NCBI GenBank assembly: GCA_903934295.1 | Contig: CAIZNI010000066.1 | Span: 85,320-149,319 of the forward strand | Length of the DNA stretch: 64,000 nucleotides | Direction: 5' to 3' | Source: an uncultured beta proteobacterium | GTDB taxonomy: Bacteria; Pseudomonadota; Gammaproteobacteria; Burkholderiales; Burkholderiaceae_E | Shown: in pieces, positions 7,897 through 16,983 of the stretch | Position numbering within the stretch: the stretch's first letter is position 1 | Layout: the number at the start of each line of letters is the position of its first letter | The notes under the pieces: generated by a model | What the model saw: only the letters and a program-made list of their open reading frames with translations | The model's database searches: none | Told to the model about the DNA's origin: nothing | Made by a program: the position numbers and the translations under genes

Positions 7897-10845
7897 TCAG
7901 CGAAGCCGCAGGATCGGACCCCTGGGCGGGCGTTGTTGGCTGCTGCCCGAGTAAAGCACCTGCAGGACCTTCTGGTCGCGGATGAGCTCGGCGCAGGAGT
8001 TGGCCTCGGTCACCAGGACCTTGTCCATTGGCCTGGCCAGCGCAAAACCCTGCCCGTAATCGACCTGCAGGTCGACCAGCGAGGCCACCGTGTCGGCCGT
8101 CTCGGCCCACTCGGCGATGCTGCGCATGCCGAGTTCATGGGTCAGCTCGACGATCGTTCGAGTGATCGCGTAGTTGGCGGGATTGCTGTTGATGTCGCGG
8201 ATGAAGGAGCCGTCGATCTTGATGAAATCGGCCGGAATTTCCTTCAGGTAGTTGAACGAGGTGTAGCCGGCGCCGAAATCATCCAGCGCCAGCTTGCTGC
8301 CATACATGCGCACACGGTCGATGAACCGGCGCGTCGAGCCGATGTCGTTGAGCGCAACGCTTTCGGTGATCTCGAAGCACAGCTTGGGCATCGCCATCGG
8401 GTGATCGGCGATCATCGAGAACGCATCGTCAACAAAGCGCGAGTCATTGAGCGAAGCGCCACTGATGTTGATCGTCGCGAACGCCAGCCGGTCCCGATGC
8501 CCCGGGTGCGTGTCGAGCCACTCCAGCGTGCTGCGCAGCACCCAGCGGTCGATGTCCGACATCAGGCCGTTGCGCTCCGCCGCGCCGATGAAACGATCCG
8601 GCGGTACGACGCCGCCTCGCTCGTCTCGCATCCGCAGAAGCACTTCATAACTGAGCGTCTCGTTGGGGGCGTGAAGCGAAACAATCGGCTGGAAATCGAG
8701 GAAGTAGCGATCGGACGTCACCTTCTGTTGAAGGTCGGCGACCACCTTCAACTCCTCCAGGTGACTGCGCAAACGCTTGTCGCGCTCGCCCATGAGAACG
8801 ACACAGTTGCGTCCTCTCGATTTGGCTTCTGCGCAGGCCCTACCGGCCGAGGCAATGATGTCGACTGCCCGTATGTTCTTGTCGAACGCGACAACGCCGA
8901 TACTGGCGGTCACGATGAGTCGCTTGCCGGCCGGCTCGAACGGCAGTGAGTCGATGGATTCCCGCAGGCGCTCGCTGAACCCCATGATGGCGAACTCCGG
9001 GCAGTCCTGGAGCACGACCACGAAGGAGTCGGCCATGCGAGCGATGTGGTCGCCGGTCCGGACGGTATTGCTCAGCCGCACAGCAACCTGTTGAAGGATC
9101 GCGTCGCCAATGCCGTGTCCATAGAGATCGTTGATCAACTTGAATCGATCCATGGCGACATAGGCAACCGCGCAGGGCGTACCGGCGAGCACCAGCTGTT
9201 CCGCCTCTGCCATCGCCTGCTCCAAGCCCCGCCGGTTGCGCAGTCCGGTCAGCGAGTCGTGATCAACCAGGTGGCGAAGCTGCGACTCGGCGATCTTGCG
9301 AGAGGTGATTTCCTGGATCGACCCCTCGATCGAGTCTCCCTTCGCAGTGACTCGGGCCTGAAACCACCGTTCCGGTTGGGTGTCGGTGGCGGGTGTATGG
9401 AATTCAAGGTCGGGGGAGTCGGAGTTGGCGGCCTCGATTATCGTCTGAATACAATTTGCGCCTAGAATTGAATCGATTCTAATAAGACCAGGTGCTCGGG
9501 CTGTCTTTTCAAAAAAGAGGCAATCAAAAGCCGGGTTCTTGAGCGTTACATAACCAGCATTGTCTAGGCTAAACAAGCCGATGGGCATCGAGTTGTAATT
9601 GGCTTTAAATCTCTCAAGTGTATCAAGGCTTTCGCGTTGCGCTGACAATCGTGCGACGCGTTCTACCCTGAGTTTCTCGGCCAAGGCGATGGCCGTTGCA
9701 AGGGCTGACGCTACGGATGCGGTTTGGGAGTTTAGGCCGGGGATTACAGTCGAAATAAATCCTGATGCATACCCAACTTCCAGAAGCGTGCCGACAAAGG
9801 TGACGCACCAAGAGGCTGCGTACCAAACGGAAGCGCTTGTCCGTGACTTATATGTTATTACTCCGAGATTAATTAAGACTAAAAGTATTCCGAGTGTCGA
9901 TGAGGTCCAGATTATAGGCAGGAAAATTGAGTGATCCAAGAATGGCGATGCAATAAACACTACTGCACAGACTGTCTTGGCACCATTCATCCATTTCATT
10001 AACCCGAGTTTCTCGAGATCGGCCTTCAAGAGCGCGATAAAGAGAGCTGCGGTAAGTAATGGATGTGCGGCAAGAGTCATCCGGAGGATCACGAGTAACA
10101 TCTCGGGGTCCGGGTTGATGCCAAGCCAAAACAAATCCCATCCATCATTGATGGACGCCACTCTTAGACTTGTAATCAGCCATCCAGAAAACAAGAAGAA
10201 AGAGCGATCGTTGTTAAGTAAGCCAACGCAGCATCCGAAGAAGGCCAATAATATCAATGACCCAACGAGCGCACCTCCGCCCCTTTCGAACAACCGTTGT
10301 GAAGATCCGTAAGCTTCGCTGTCCCATAGAAATATCTTTGGTCGGCTGACACCCAAAGGTGCAATCTTTCCCAGGAGATAAGCGCTTTCGTTCTCGGCCA
10401 AATCGAGCCTCACCGAAATGCCGCCTTTCTCATTTGCAGCGTACACTTTTTCGGGATCTCTAGTCTTTCCACCTCTGTAAAGCCAAAAGTCTACGTTAGT
10501 AGACCGCAACATCCGTAATTCGACAACTTTGGCGCTATTTTTATCAGGGTTGAATATCGGGACGCCGATCCAGAAAGGTTCGTCTGGTTGGCTCCTTGCC
10601 GTGTAGCCTTTCGGAAGGCTTGGCGAAAGGGCGTCGCTGATTATCTTGTCAGGAGAGTTGGTGTCGGCGCCAGCGGTCAGCAATGATACTGAGCGTTGGG
10701 AGATGGCGGTGCTGTGAACTTCTTGTTCGCTTGTTTTCCAAACAACGGCGACCGCGCACGCGAGCAATACGAGCACGATAACGGAGAGAAGGCCGTTAGT
10801 TGCTCGAGAAAAGAAACGGTATTTTTTCGCAGTTGTCGCGGGCAT
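7897..10845 (-). CDS. membrane-bound GGDEF-EAL protein (7TM-DISM type), probable c-di-GMP phosphodiesterase
   Basis: 982 residues. An N-terminal membrane helix (about 18-38) is followed by a periplasmic region (about 40-185), a seven-helix membrane block (about 190-410) resembling 7TM-DISM sensors, a PAS domain (about 420-530), GGDEF (about 530-700) and EAL (about 715-965). The GGDEF site is degenerate (RMADSF), so cyclase activity is unlikely. The EAL domain keeps its key residues: EVLLR, NISG, FEITES, DDFGAGYTS, DFIKIDGSF, AEWAE and GQGF. A c-di-GMP-degrading membrane sensor is the best call. ATG 10845 has AAGG upstream. The 5' part (above about 9420) is clearly AT-richer than the 3' part. 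Confidence 0.88.
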   Translation of the reverse strand: MPATTAKKYRFFSRATNGLLSVIVLVLLACAVAVVWKTSEQEVHSTAISQRSVSLLTAGADTNSPDKIISDALSPSLPKGYTARSQPDEPFWIGVPIFNPDKNSAKVVELRMLRSTNVDFWLYRGGKTRDPEKVYAANEKGGISVRLDLAENESAYLLGKIAPLGVSRPKIFLWDSEAYGSSQRLFERGGGALVGSLILLAFFGCCVGLLNNDRSFFLFSGWLITSLRVASINDGWDLFWLGINPDPEMLLVILRMTLAAHPLLTAALFIALLKADLEKLGLMKWMNGAKTVCAVVFIASPFLDHSIFLPIIWTSSTLGILLVLINLGVITYKSRTSASVWYAASWCVTFVGTLLEVGYASGFISTVIPGLNSQTASVASALATAIALAEKLRVERVARLSAQRESLDTLERFKANYNSMPIGLFSLDNAGYVTLKNPAFDCLFFEKTARAPGLIRIDSILGANCIQTIIEAANSDSPDLEFHTPATDTQPERWFQARVTAKGDSIEGSIQEITSRKIAESQLRHLVDHDSLTGLRNRRGLEQAMAEAEQLVLAGTPCAVAYVAMDRFKLINDLYGHGIGDAILQQVAVRLSNTVRTGDHIARMADSFVVVLQDCPEFAIMGFSERLRESIDSLPFEPAGKRLIVTASIGVVAFDKNIRAVDIIASAGRACAEAKSRGRNCVVLMGERDKRLRSHLEELKVVADLQQKVTSDRYFLDFQPIVSLHAPNETLSYEVLLRMRDERGGVVPPDRFIGAAERNGLMSDIDRWVLRSTLEWLDTHPGHRDRLAFATINISGASLNDSRFVDDAFSMIADHPMAMPKLCFEITESVALNDIGSTRRFIDRVRMYGSKLALDDFGAGYTSFNYLKEIPADFIKIDGSFIRDINSNPANYAITRTIVELTHELGMRSIAEWAETADTVASLVDLQVDYGQGFALARPMDKVLVTEANSCAELIRDQKVLQVLYSGSSQQRPPRGPILRLR

Positions 10846-11042
10846 TGCCTTGAGCGCCTGATCTCACCGGTGGCTTATTCCTCGATGAGTGTGCCCGATC
10901 GGCAGCTGCTCAGGTGGGTCGGCCGATCAGCGGGCAAACAGGCAGTGCGAACGGTAGCTCATGCCGTGATGGGCGCAAAGTAGTCCGGGAGTATGCGTAA
11001 CTGTTCTGTCCCGGAGCGGTTCCAGCGAACTAAGACGTAAAT

Positions 11043-11888
11043 TTAGAGAATCGGAATTCCAAACGCTTCGCCCAGGCTGTTTGATGTGGTCGATTTGGCG
11101 TTCTCGCGTCGAGGCTGACTCCACATTCCGTTCACTGACGAAAAAATCTCGATCTCTGGGTGAAATCGTTTTACCATGAAGTCGTAAAGTGGGTTTTTCG
11201 ATTCAAACCAATGCCGCTCTGCGCTCACAGTTTCGAGGGCCATTACTCTGACGGGTATGCCGCCGGAGGAGGTGATTGGAAGGAGTCCAGCATTCGGTAA
11301 GATATCGTGAAACCCCAGTCGAACATAATCTCTATCATTGGGGGGCCTCACACCAACCAAAATCCAGGATAACTGTTTTGCAAGGCAATAGCGATGTAGT
11401 GATTTGAAAAGAGCTATCTTTACGAGCGGGCCAATGGCTCCCTGTTTTACTCCAAGTCGCGTGACATAGGCAAAGGGTTGGTTGGAAATCGAACGCGGAA
11501 GTTGCACATCTCTCATTATCGGCAGCGCCGAAACAAGATTGGTGTCTATTCTTAGTGTGCCGAGAGGGTTGCTATTATTTTTATGTTCTGCAAGAAATAC
11601 TATCGAGTTTGGGTTTCGATCTTGCGTTTCGGCTGTTTGCAGTTCATCGGAAAGGTTTGGCCAATGCCTTTTGTATGCTTCTGATCGAATTACTACAGCC
11701 TTGTTGAGCTGATCCTCGTTTCGGACAATTCTAATTCGAAATGGAAGCGTTTCGCGTTTCTCGCTGGCGTTACTGTTAAGCATCTCAGGCGAGCCTAAAA
11801 GAGATTGTTGGAGCTGGTGCGAAAGTTGGTCGAGTCGTCTTGCAAGTCTGTGGAGTTCTTCCAGATCGACTGAGGCGCACTTGGGCAT
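11043..11888 (-). CDS. FeeM-like N-acyl amino acid synthase / autoinducer-synthase-like acyltransferase
   Basis: 281 residues. Residues about 50-230 look like the GNAT-related FeeM/acyl-homoserine-lactone-synthase fold: IRIVRNEDQLNKAVVIRSEAY, then FLAEH, LGTLRIDTN, AYVTRLGV, LVKIALFKSLHRYCLA, RPPNDRDYVRLGF and the ...NPLYDFMVKRFHPEI tail. Known FeeM proteins join an acyl chain from acyl-ACP to an amino acid; here product and acceptor are unknown. The N-terminal 35 residues are helical and Leu/Gln-rich. No convincing ribosome-binding site is seen at 11888, so an internal ATG at 11783 is an alternative start. It lies upstream of, and on the same strand as, the GGDEF-EAL gene, and is divergent from the kinase. 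Base composition is AT-rich relative to the window. Confidence 0.65.
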   Translation of the reverse strand: MPKCASVDLEELHRLARRLDQLSHQLQQSLLGSPEMLNSNASEKRETLPFRIRIVRNEDQLNKAVVIRSEAYKRHWPNLSDELQTAETQDRNPNSIVFLAEHKNNSNPLGTLRIDTNLVSALPIMRDVQLPRSISNQPFAYVTRLGVKQGAIGPLVKIALFKSLHRYCLAKQLSWILVGVRPPNDRDYVRLGFHDILPNAGLLPITSSGGIPVRVMALETVSAERHWFESKNPLYDFMVKRFHPEIEIFSSVNGMWSQPRRENAKSTTSNSLGEAFGIPIL

Positions 11889-12102
11889 CTGGTACTTCTC
11901 GGCAAAGTCTATCCGAATGCTTCTGCGAGCTCAGTCTCCGGTCCTGATTTTATGCGAAGTGTCGCCGCGAGCCGACAGTTTCCCCGCTTGATGATGTGTT
12001 TTTCAGCCCAACCATGTTGCCAGCTTCGAAATTGGTTGTCAGGCTAATTGGTCAATCGGGGCAAATCGAGCTCCCGTGGGCCCATCTTGCGTTGGAGGGC
12101 AT
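11889..12102. promoter_or_regulatory. divergent intergenic region between the acyltransferase and the kinase
   Basis: About 214 bases must hold the promoters of both divergent genes. I see no confident -35/-10 pair or strong palindrome. A GGAGG site at about 12094 serves the kinase start. Confidence 0.4.
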
Positions 12103-13962
12103 ATGAAGGCTGGAGATGACGGGTCTCTACGTGGTTGGCGGCGTACGCCCCCTGCCGACTCGCCTGTCGTGAGGTTTTCGCCCGCGGATGAGGCTTTGTT
12201 CCTTCAAGACTATCGATTAGAGGGACTTCGTTGGTCGTCCTATGCGTGCCTTGCGGGGATCATAGTCTTGGTTTTGTTTGTCGCGTTTCCTGGTCTTTCA
12301 AATCGCTATACGGCGGAAGCGACGTTGCTTCGAATACTTTTGATATTCGTTCTCGTTGCTATTCAATTTGTATTGTTGCGTTTTCGATCCTGGGCGGTGC
12401 GGCATTATTTTTGGTTGGTTGGTGGCGGATGCTTTGCTGTGTTATCGGGACTGTTATGGCTTATTCTGGATCCTCAGTTTGAGTCTGTCTCTTCGGGTTT
12501 TTCCGTTTTGCCTGTTGCGATGTTTTTTATTTTTTTGTTATATGGATTTCTTAGATTGCCAATTGTTTTTGCACTTTTCCTGGGGTGTATTTTTTCCGCT
12601 GTGATTTCTTTTGTTGTCTATGCTGAAACTCCCGGCGATGGCTGGTATAGAGTCGTATTGTATTTGGGGTTGGAGAATGTGCTAGGTGGTCTGTTGCTGG
12701 TGTCGATCGAGAATAGGGAGCGGCAGGTGTTTCGGCAGTCGATTGCGTTGACGGCAGCCAAGGCGGCCGCCCTAGTTAGGGCGGAGTCAGCAGAGCGAGC
12801 GTATGAGGACAAGATCCGTCTGATATCTGCTATTAATCATGATTTGCGGCAGCCTTTATTGGCAATTAATGCCCATGCGGGTTTGATTGAGAGGAGGATG
12901 GTTGGGCTGCAGCCTGATAGTGTTGGGTCGTCTGTTCGTAATCTTGGCGAGGCTGTACAGTTTCTAAACATCGCGTTGGATAACTTGCTTGCGGCTGCAC
13001 GGTATGAGTCGGGTGACGAGCCTGTGCATGTTGAGCGGGTGCTGGTCTCTGACCTTGTAAATGCTGCGGTTGATATTATTTCCGTAGATGCTCTTTCCCG
13101 TGGGCTGGAGGTCAGGGTTAGGCTGCCAAGCTTTCGGGTGGAGCTTAGCACTGATCGCGCTTCGATGATTCGAGTTCTTATTAATTTAATTTCTAATGCG
13201 TTGAAATTTACCGAAGTAAAAGTAGGGCGTGCTAGCGGTGTCGTGATTTTTGTTGGTTTTCGCAATGGAGTTTGTAAGATTGCTGTTGCCGATACTGGGA
13301 TTGGGATTCCAAAAGAGCATTTGTCAGTTATATTTGAGCCTTACAGCAAGGCCGGACGGGCGGTTCTTGGGCGCGATAGTGGCCTCGGATTGGGATTGTT
13401 TCTAGTCAGGGCTGCCTTAAATAGATTGCACAGTCATTCGGTCGACGTGCGTTCGCGTGTGAGTCATGGCTCACGGTTCACCGTAAGCGTTCCTGGAAAG
13501 ATTTTTCTTGGTGCGTCGAATCGAGAGATATGTAACGCTGACTTGGACGAGGGCTTGGAGCAGGCGTTGGACGGATCGTATGTCCTGCTGCTGGAGCAAT
13601 CGGATACCAAGCGTCAGGCCATGATTGACGTGTTAGAGGATTGGGGCGTTATTGTCTCGCCTGCGGCTAGCGTTAAAGAGTTGATTGCTAACGAGACTGA
13701 GTCTGAGCGAACCGTTGATTCTTTATTGGTTGGGCTCGACGGGCTGGACGCTCAAGCGCAAGACGATCTCTTGCACTTGAGAGGATTACTTCCGGTGGGC
13801 GTTAATCCAATCTTTACTTCAGACTCCGGTGCGGTGTTCCGTGGTCAATTTCTTCCGGACTGGAATTCAAAGATCCTAAGAGTACCGTTTTCCCCTCAAG
13901 ATTTAGCCTTGGCGATTCTTGCCGGGGTGGAGGAGAACCGGAGGAGGGAGACAGAGGAGTAG
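12103..13962 (+). CDS. membrane sensor histidine kinase with degenerate receiver domain
   Basis: 619 residues. Residues about 35-215 contain several membrane helices. The HisKA phosphoacceptor is in NHDLRQPLLAINAHA, and the ATPase domain has LINLISNALKFT (N box), ADTGIGIP and GLGLGLFLVRAAL. The last 120 residues look like a receiver domain, but the acidic pair after beta-1 is replaced (VLLLEQSD), so it is probably not phosphorylated normally. ATG 12103 is preferred over the in-frame GTG 12076 because GGAGG lies just before it. No cognate response regulator is adjacent. The gene is the AT-richest in the window (for example only 22 of 60 bases are G or C at 12481-12540), suggesting acquisition. 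Confidence 0.85.
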   Translation: MKAGDDGSLRGWRRTPPADSPVVRFSPADEALFLQDYRLEGLRWSSYACLAGIIVLVLFVAFPGLSNRYTAEATLLRILLIFVLVAIQFVLLRFRSWAVRHYFWLVGGGCFAVLSGLLWLILDPQFESVSSGFSVLPVAMFFIFLLYGFLRLPIVFALFLGCIFSAVISFVVYAETPGDGWYRVVLYLGLENVLGGLLLVSIENRERQVFRQSIALTAAKAAALVRAESAERAYEDKIRLISAINHDLRQPLLAINAHAGLIERRMVGLQPDSVGSSVRNLGEAVQFLNIALDNLLAAARYESGDEPVHVERVLVSDLVNAAVDIISVDALSRGLEVRVRLPSFRVELSTDRASMIRVLINLISNALKFTEVKVGRASGVVIFVGFRNGVCKIAVADTGIGIPKEHLSVIFEPYSKAGRAVLGRDSGLGLGLFLVRAALNRLHSHSVDVRSRVSHGSRFTVSVPGKIFLGASNREICNADLDEGLEQALDGSYVLLLEQSDTKRQAMIDVLEDWGVIVSPAASVKELIANETESERTVDSLLVGLDGLDAQAQDDLLHLRGLLPVGVNPIFTSDSGAVFRGQFLPDWNSKILRVPFSPQDLALAILAGVEENRRRETEE

Positions 13963-13992
13963 AGCCCTTCTCCTCCGCCGCCAATCACCACC

Positions 13993-15198
13993 TCAAACCC
14001 GCTCCACAATCGTAGCAATCCCCATTCCGCCGCCCACGCACAGCGTGATCAGTCCCCGTTTCAGTTGCCGCCTTTCCAGTTCGTCCAGCACGGTCCCCAG
14101 CAGCATCGCCCCGGTAGCGCCCAGTGGATGGCCCATGGCGATGGAGCCACCGTTGACGTTGACCTTTTCCGGCGGAACGCCGAGTTCATTCATGAAGCGC
14201 ATCACCACGGCAGCGAAAGCTTCATTGACTTCGAACAGGTCGATGTCGTCGATACCGAGACCTGCTTTCGCCAGGGCTTTTCGGGTTGCGGGTACGGGTC
14301 CGGTCAGCATGATCGTGGGATCGGTACCGGTGAGTGCGGTGGCCAGTATCCGGCCGCGAGGGGTCAGTCCCAGCCGCTTGCCGGCGGCTTCATTGCCGAT
14401 CAGGACGAGTGCGGCACCATCGACGATTCCGGATGAGTTGCCGGCGTGATGGACATGGTTGATCCGTTCGACCTGCGGGTACTTCCGCAGCGCAACCGCG
14501 TCGAAGCCCATGGCGCCCAACTTGTCGAACGAGGGTTTCAACTGAGCGAGCGAGTCGGCCGATGTGTCGGGTCGAATTGTCTCGTCGCGCTGCAGGATGG
14601 CGATGCCCAGATCGTCGAGCACCGGCACCAGCGATCGGTCGAAGTGTCCGGCGCTTCGGGCCGCAGCGGCCTTGCGATGCGAGTTCGCGCCGAACTCATC
14701 CACCATCTCGCGGCTGTAGTCGTCGAGCGTGGCGATCAGGTCTGCGCCGATGCCTTGAGGCACGAAGCCGGTGGTCAGATTCGTTTCCGGGTCCTGCGCC
14801 CAGGCGCCGCCGTCCGACCCCATGGGGACTCGCGACATCGACTCGACGCCGCCGGCTACAATCAGATCTTCCCATCCGGATCGCACCTTCTGGGCGGCCA
14901 GGTTGACGGCCTCCAGTCCCGATGCGCAGAAGCGGTTGATCTGCATCCCGGCCACTTTCAGGTCCCAGCCCGCGGCGAGAGCAGCGGTCTTGGCGATGAC
15001 GGCCCCCTGGTCTCCGACCGGGGTCACCACGCCAAGCACCACGTCTTCCACCTGCGAGGTGTCCAGATCGTGCCGACGTTGCATCTCATGCATCAGCGTG
15101 GTCACCAGTTTCACCGGTTTGACCTCGTGCAGAGAGCCGCTGGACTTGCCCCGGCCGCGGGGGGTGCGGATGGCATCGAAAACGTATGCTTCTGACAT
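13993..15198 (-). CDS. acetyl-CoA C-acyltransferase (thiolase)
   Basis: Cleaves 3-ketoacyl-CoA to acetyl-CoA in beta-oxidation. 401 residues, standard for the family. The nucleophilic Cys is in [12 protein letters not shown] (near residue 90), the His in [15 protein letters not shown] and the second Cys in [11 protein letters not shown]. The N-terminus [17 protein letters not shown] is typical. ATG 15198 has a perfect AAGGAG six bases upstream. It is the likely partner of the FadB/FadJ-type gene at 5249-7768 on the same strand. Confidence 0.95.
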   Translation of the reverse strand: MSEAYVFDAIRTPRGRGKSSGSLHEVKPVKLVTTLMHEMQRRHDLDTSQVEDVVLGVVTPVGDQGAVIAKTAALAAGWDLKVAGMQINRFCASGLEAVNLAAQKVRSGWEDLIVAGGVESMSRVPMGSDGGAWAQDPETNLTTGFVPQGIGADLIATLDDYSREMVDEFGANSHRKAAAARSAGHFDRSLVPVLDDLGIAILQRDETIRPDTSADSLAQLKPSFDKLGAMGFDAVALRKYPQVERINHVHHAGNSSGIVDGAALVLIGNEAAGKRLGLTPRGRILATALTGTDPTIMLTGPVPATRKALAKAGLGIDDIDLFEVNEAFAAVVMRFMNELGVPPEKVNVNGGSIAMGHPLGATGAMLLGTVLDELERRQLKRGLITLCVGGGMGIATIVERV

Positions 15199-15299
15199 TT
15201 GGAACTCCTTATTTGCGCGGTGAACCTCGAGACCGCATCGACAAGGCAGTCTAAAGGAAGTTCTGGTAGCTTTGAGACGACTCAGTGACAGGAATGAAT

Positions 15300-16451
15300 A
15301 TGATCGAACGCACCTTGTTTTCAGAAGACCACGATCGGTTCCGGGATTCGATTCGCCGATTCCTCGAGACCGAAGTGGTGCCGAACCACAGCGCCTGGGA
15401 AGACCAGGGTTATGTCGACCGTGACGTCTGGTTGAAGGCGGGGGCCAACGGCTTTCTCTGCTCGTCCATGCCCGAGGAGTACGGCGGCGCAGCGGCCGAC
15501 AAGCTCTACTCCGTTGTGCTGATGGAGGAGGTGGCGCGCGTCAATGCCACCGGGCTGGGATTCGGGCTGCACTCCGAGATCGTCGCCCCCTATCTCGCGC
15601 GTTACGGCACCGAAGAGCAGAAGCAGCGCCTGCTGCCGCCGATGGCGCGCGGTGAACTGATCGGTGCGATCGCGATGAGCGAGCCGGCGGCCGGCTCGGA
15701 TCTGCAGGGTGTTCGCACCACCGCGATTCGCGACGGCGATCATTACGTGCTCAATGGCTCCAAGACCTTCATCACCAACGGCTATCTGGCCGATGTGGTG
15801 ATCGTGGTGGCCAAGACGAATCCGACCGCCGGGGCCAAGGGCACCAGCCTGCTGCTCGTCGAGCGCGGCATGCCCGGCTTCGAGAAGGGCAAGCGGCTGA
15901 AGAAGATCGGCATGAAGGCGCAGGACACCTCCGAACTCTTCTTCGACAACGTCAAGGTGCCGGTGGCCAACCTGCTGGGCGGCGAGAACCAGGGTTTCAT
16001 CGCGCTGATGCAGGAGCTCCCCTGGGAGCGGCTGCAGATTGCGATCACGGCGATCGCGTCAGCGCAGGCGGCCATCGACTGGACAGTGGCGTATGTGAAA
16101 GAGCGCAAGGTCTTTGGCAACACCGTCGCCAGCTACCAGAACACCCGGTTCACCCTGGCCGAGGCGCAGACCGAAGTGCAGGTGGCGCGGGTGTTCGTCG
16201 ACAAGTGCACCGAGCTGCTGATGGTGGGCAAGCTCGACACCGCGACCGCGTCGATGGCCAAGTACTGGTGTTCGGACCTGCAGTGCAAGGTCATCGATGA
16301 ATGCCTGCAACTGCATGGCGGGTATGGCTACATGTGGGAGTACCCGATCGCACGCGCCTATGCCGATGCGCGCGTCCAGCGCATCTACGGCGGGACCAAC
16401 GAGATCATGAAGGAACTGATCACGCGCTCGATGGGTCTCGGGGCGAAATAG
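15300..16451 (+). CDS. acyl-CoA dehydrogenase (long-chain / isovaleryl type)
   Basis: FAD-dependent alpha,beta-dehydrogenase of acyl-CoA, 383 residues. It has the [20 protein letters not shown] flavin signature, [13 protein letters not shown], and [18 protein letters not shown]. The usual C-terminal base is Gly ([11 protein letters not shown]), while a Glu occurs in [11 protein letters not shown], the arrangement known from long-chain and isovaleryl enzymes. ATG 15300 is chosen because AGGA is six bases upstream; in-frame GTG 15285 and ATG 15294 are possible. It is divergent from the thiolase gene. The substrate is not resolved. Confidence 0.92.
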   Translation: MIERTLFSEDHDRFRDSIRRFLETEVVPNHSAWEDQGYVDRDVWLKAGANGFLCSSMPEEYGGAAADKLYSVVLMEEVARVNATGLGFGLHSEIVAPYLARYGTEEQKQRLLPPMARGELIGAIAMSEPAAGSDLQGVRTTAIRDGDHYVLNGSKTFITNGYLADVVIVVAKTNPTAGAKGTSLLLVERGMPGFEKGKRLKKIGMKAQDTSELFFDNVKVPVANLLGGENQGFIALMQELPWERLQIAITAIASAQAAIDWTVAYVKERKVFGNTVASYQNTRFTLAEAQTEVQVARVFVDKCTELLMVGKLDTATASMAKYWCSDLQCKVIDECLQLHGGYGYMWEYPIARAYADARVQRIYGGTNEIMKELITRSMGLGAK

Positions 16452-16496
16452 CCGGGGTGGCCCCGGGGTGGTCCCGGGGCAGTCGCGGAGCACTCG

Positions 16497-16525
16497 ATAT
16501 CCGGGGCTTTCGATCGCCCGGATAT
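16497..16525. terminator. inverted repeat between convergent genes, possible terminator
   Basis: ATATCCGGG (16497-16505) and CCCGGATAT (16517-16525) form a perfect 9-base stem with an 11-base loop between the convergent acyl-CoA dehydrogenase and dgkA. There is no T-run, so terminator function is uncertain. Confidence 0.4.
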
Positions 16526-16578
16526 TCGATCGCCGGCAGGGTCGACCTCAGCGGGCGCGGCTGTTCAGGCCGTCGCCC

Positions 16579-16980
16579 TCAGCGCGGCGCCAGAAACAAA
16601 CCCACCAGAACGGGACCGGCGATGCTCAGCCAGGCCAGCGCGGTCAGGGCGAGGGCCAACATCACCGCCGCGCTGCCCAGGTCCTTCGCCTGCCCGGCCA
16701 TCGGGTGGTTCTCGGTGGAGATGCGGTCGACCACCGCCTCGACGGCCGAGTTCAGCAATTCCACGATCAGCACCAGCAGCAGGGATCCGAGCAGCAGCAG
16801 ACGTTCGACCGCGCTGAACGGAAAGAACACCGCGACCGGCGCAAGTACTGCCGTCAGCGCCAGTTCCTGGCGAAAGGCGGCCTCGCGGCGGAAGGCATCG
16901 GCCAGCCCCTGGCGCGAGTAACGGATGGCATGGCGGATTCTCGCGATGCCGCCGTGGCTCTTGAAGGGGCTGGGCTGCAC
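16579..16980 (-). CDS. dgkA: diacylglycerol kinase
   Basis: Small integral membrane kinase that phosphorylates diacylglycerol and recycles lipid turnover products. 133 residues with three predicted membrane helices. It holds the family signature ELLNSAVEAVVDRI, followed by AKDLGSAAVML, and RQE in the amphipathic N-terminus. It starts 3 bases after the enoyl-CoA hydratase stop codon, so the two are probably cotranscribed. Confidence 0.95.
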   Translation of the reverse strand: MQPSPFKSHGGIARIRHAIRYSRQGLADAFRREAAFRQELALTAVLAPVAVFFPFSAVERLLLLGSLLLVLIVELLNSAVEAVVDRISTENHPMAGQAKDLGSAAVMLALALTALAWLSIAGPVLVGLFLAPR

Positions 16981-16983
16981 TGT

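Noticed and set aside
12076..12102. GTG 12076 as the start of the histidine kinase.
   Set aside because: It lacks a ribosome-binding site, while ATG 12103 in the same frame follows a GGAGG.
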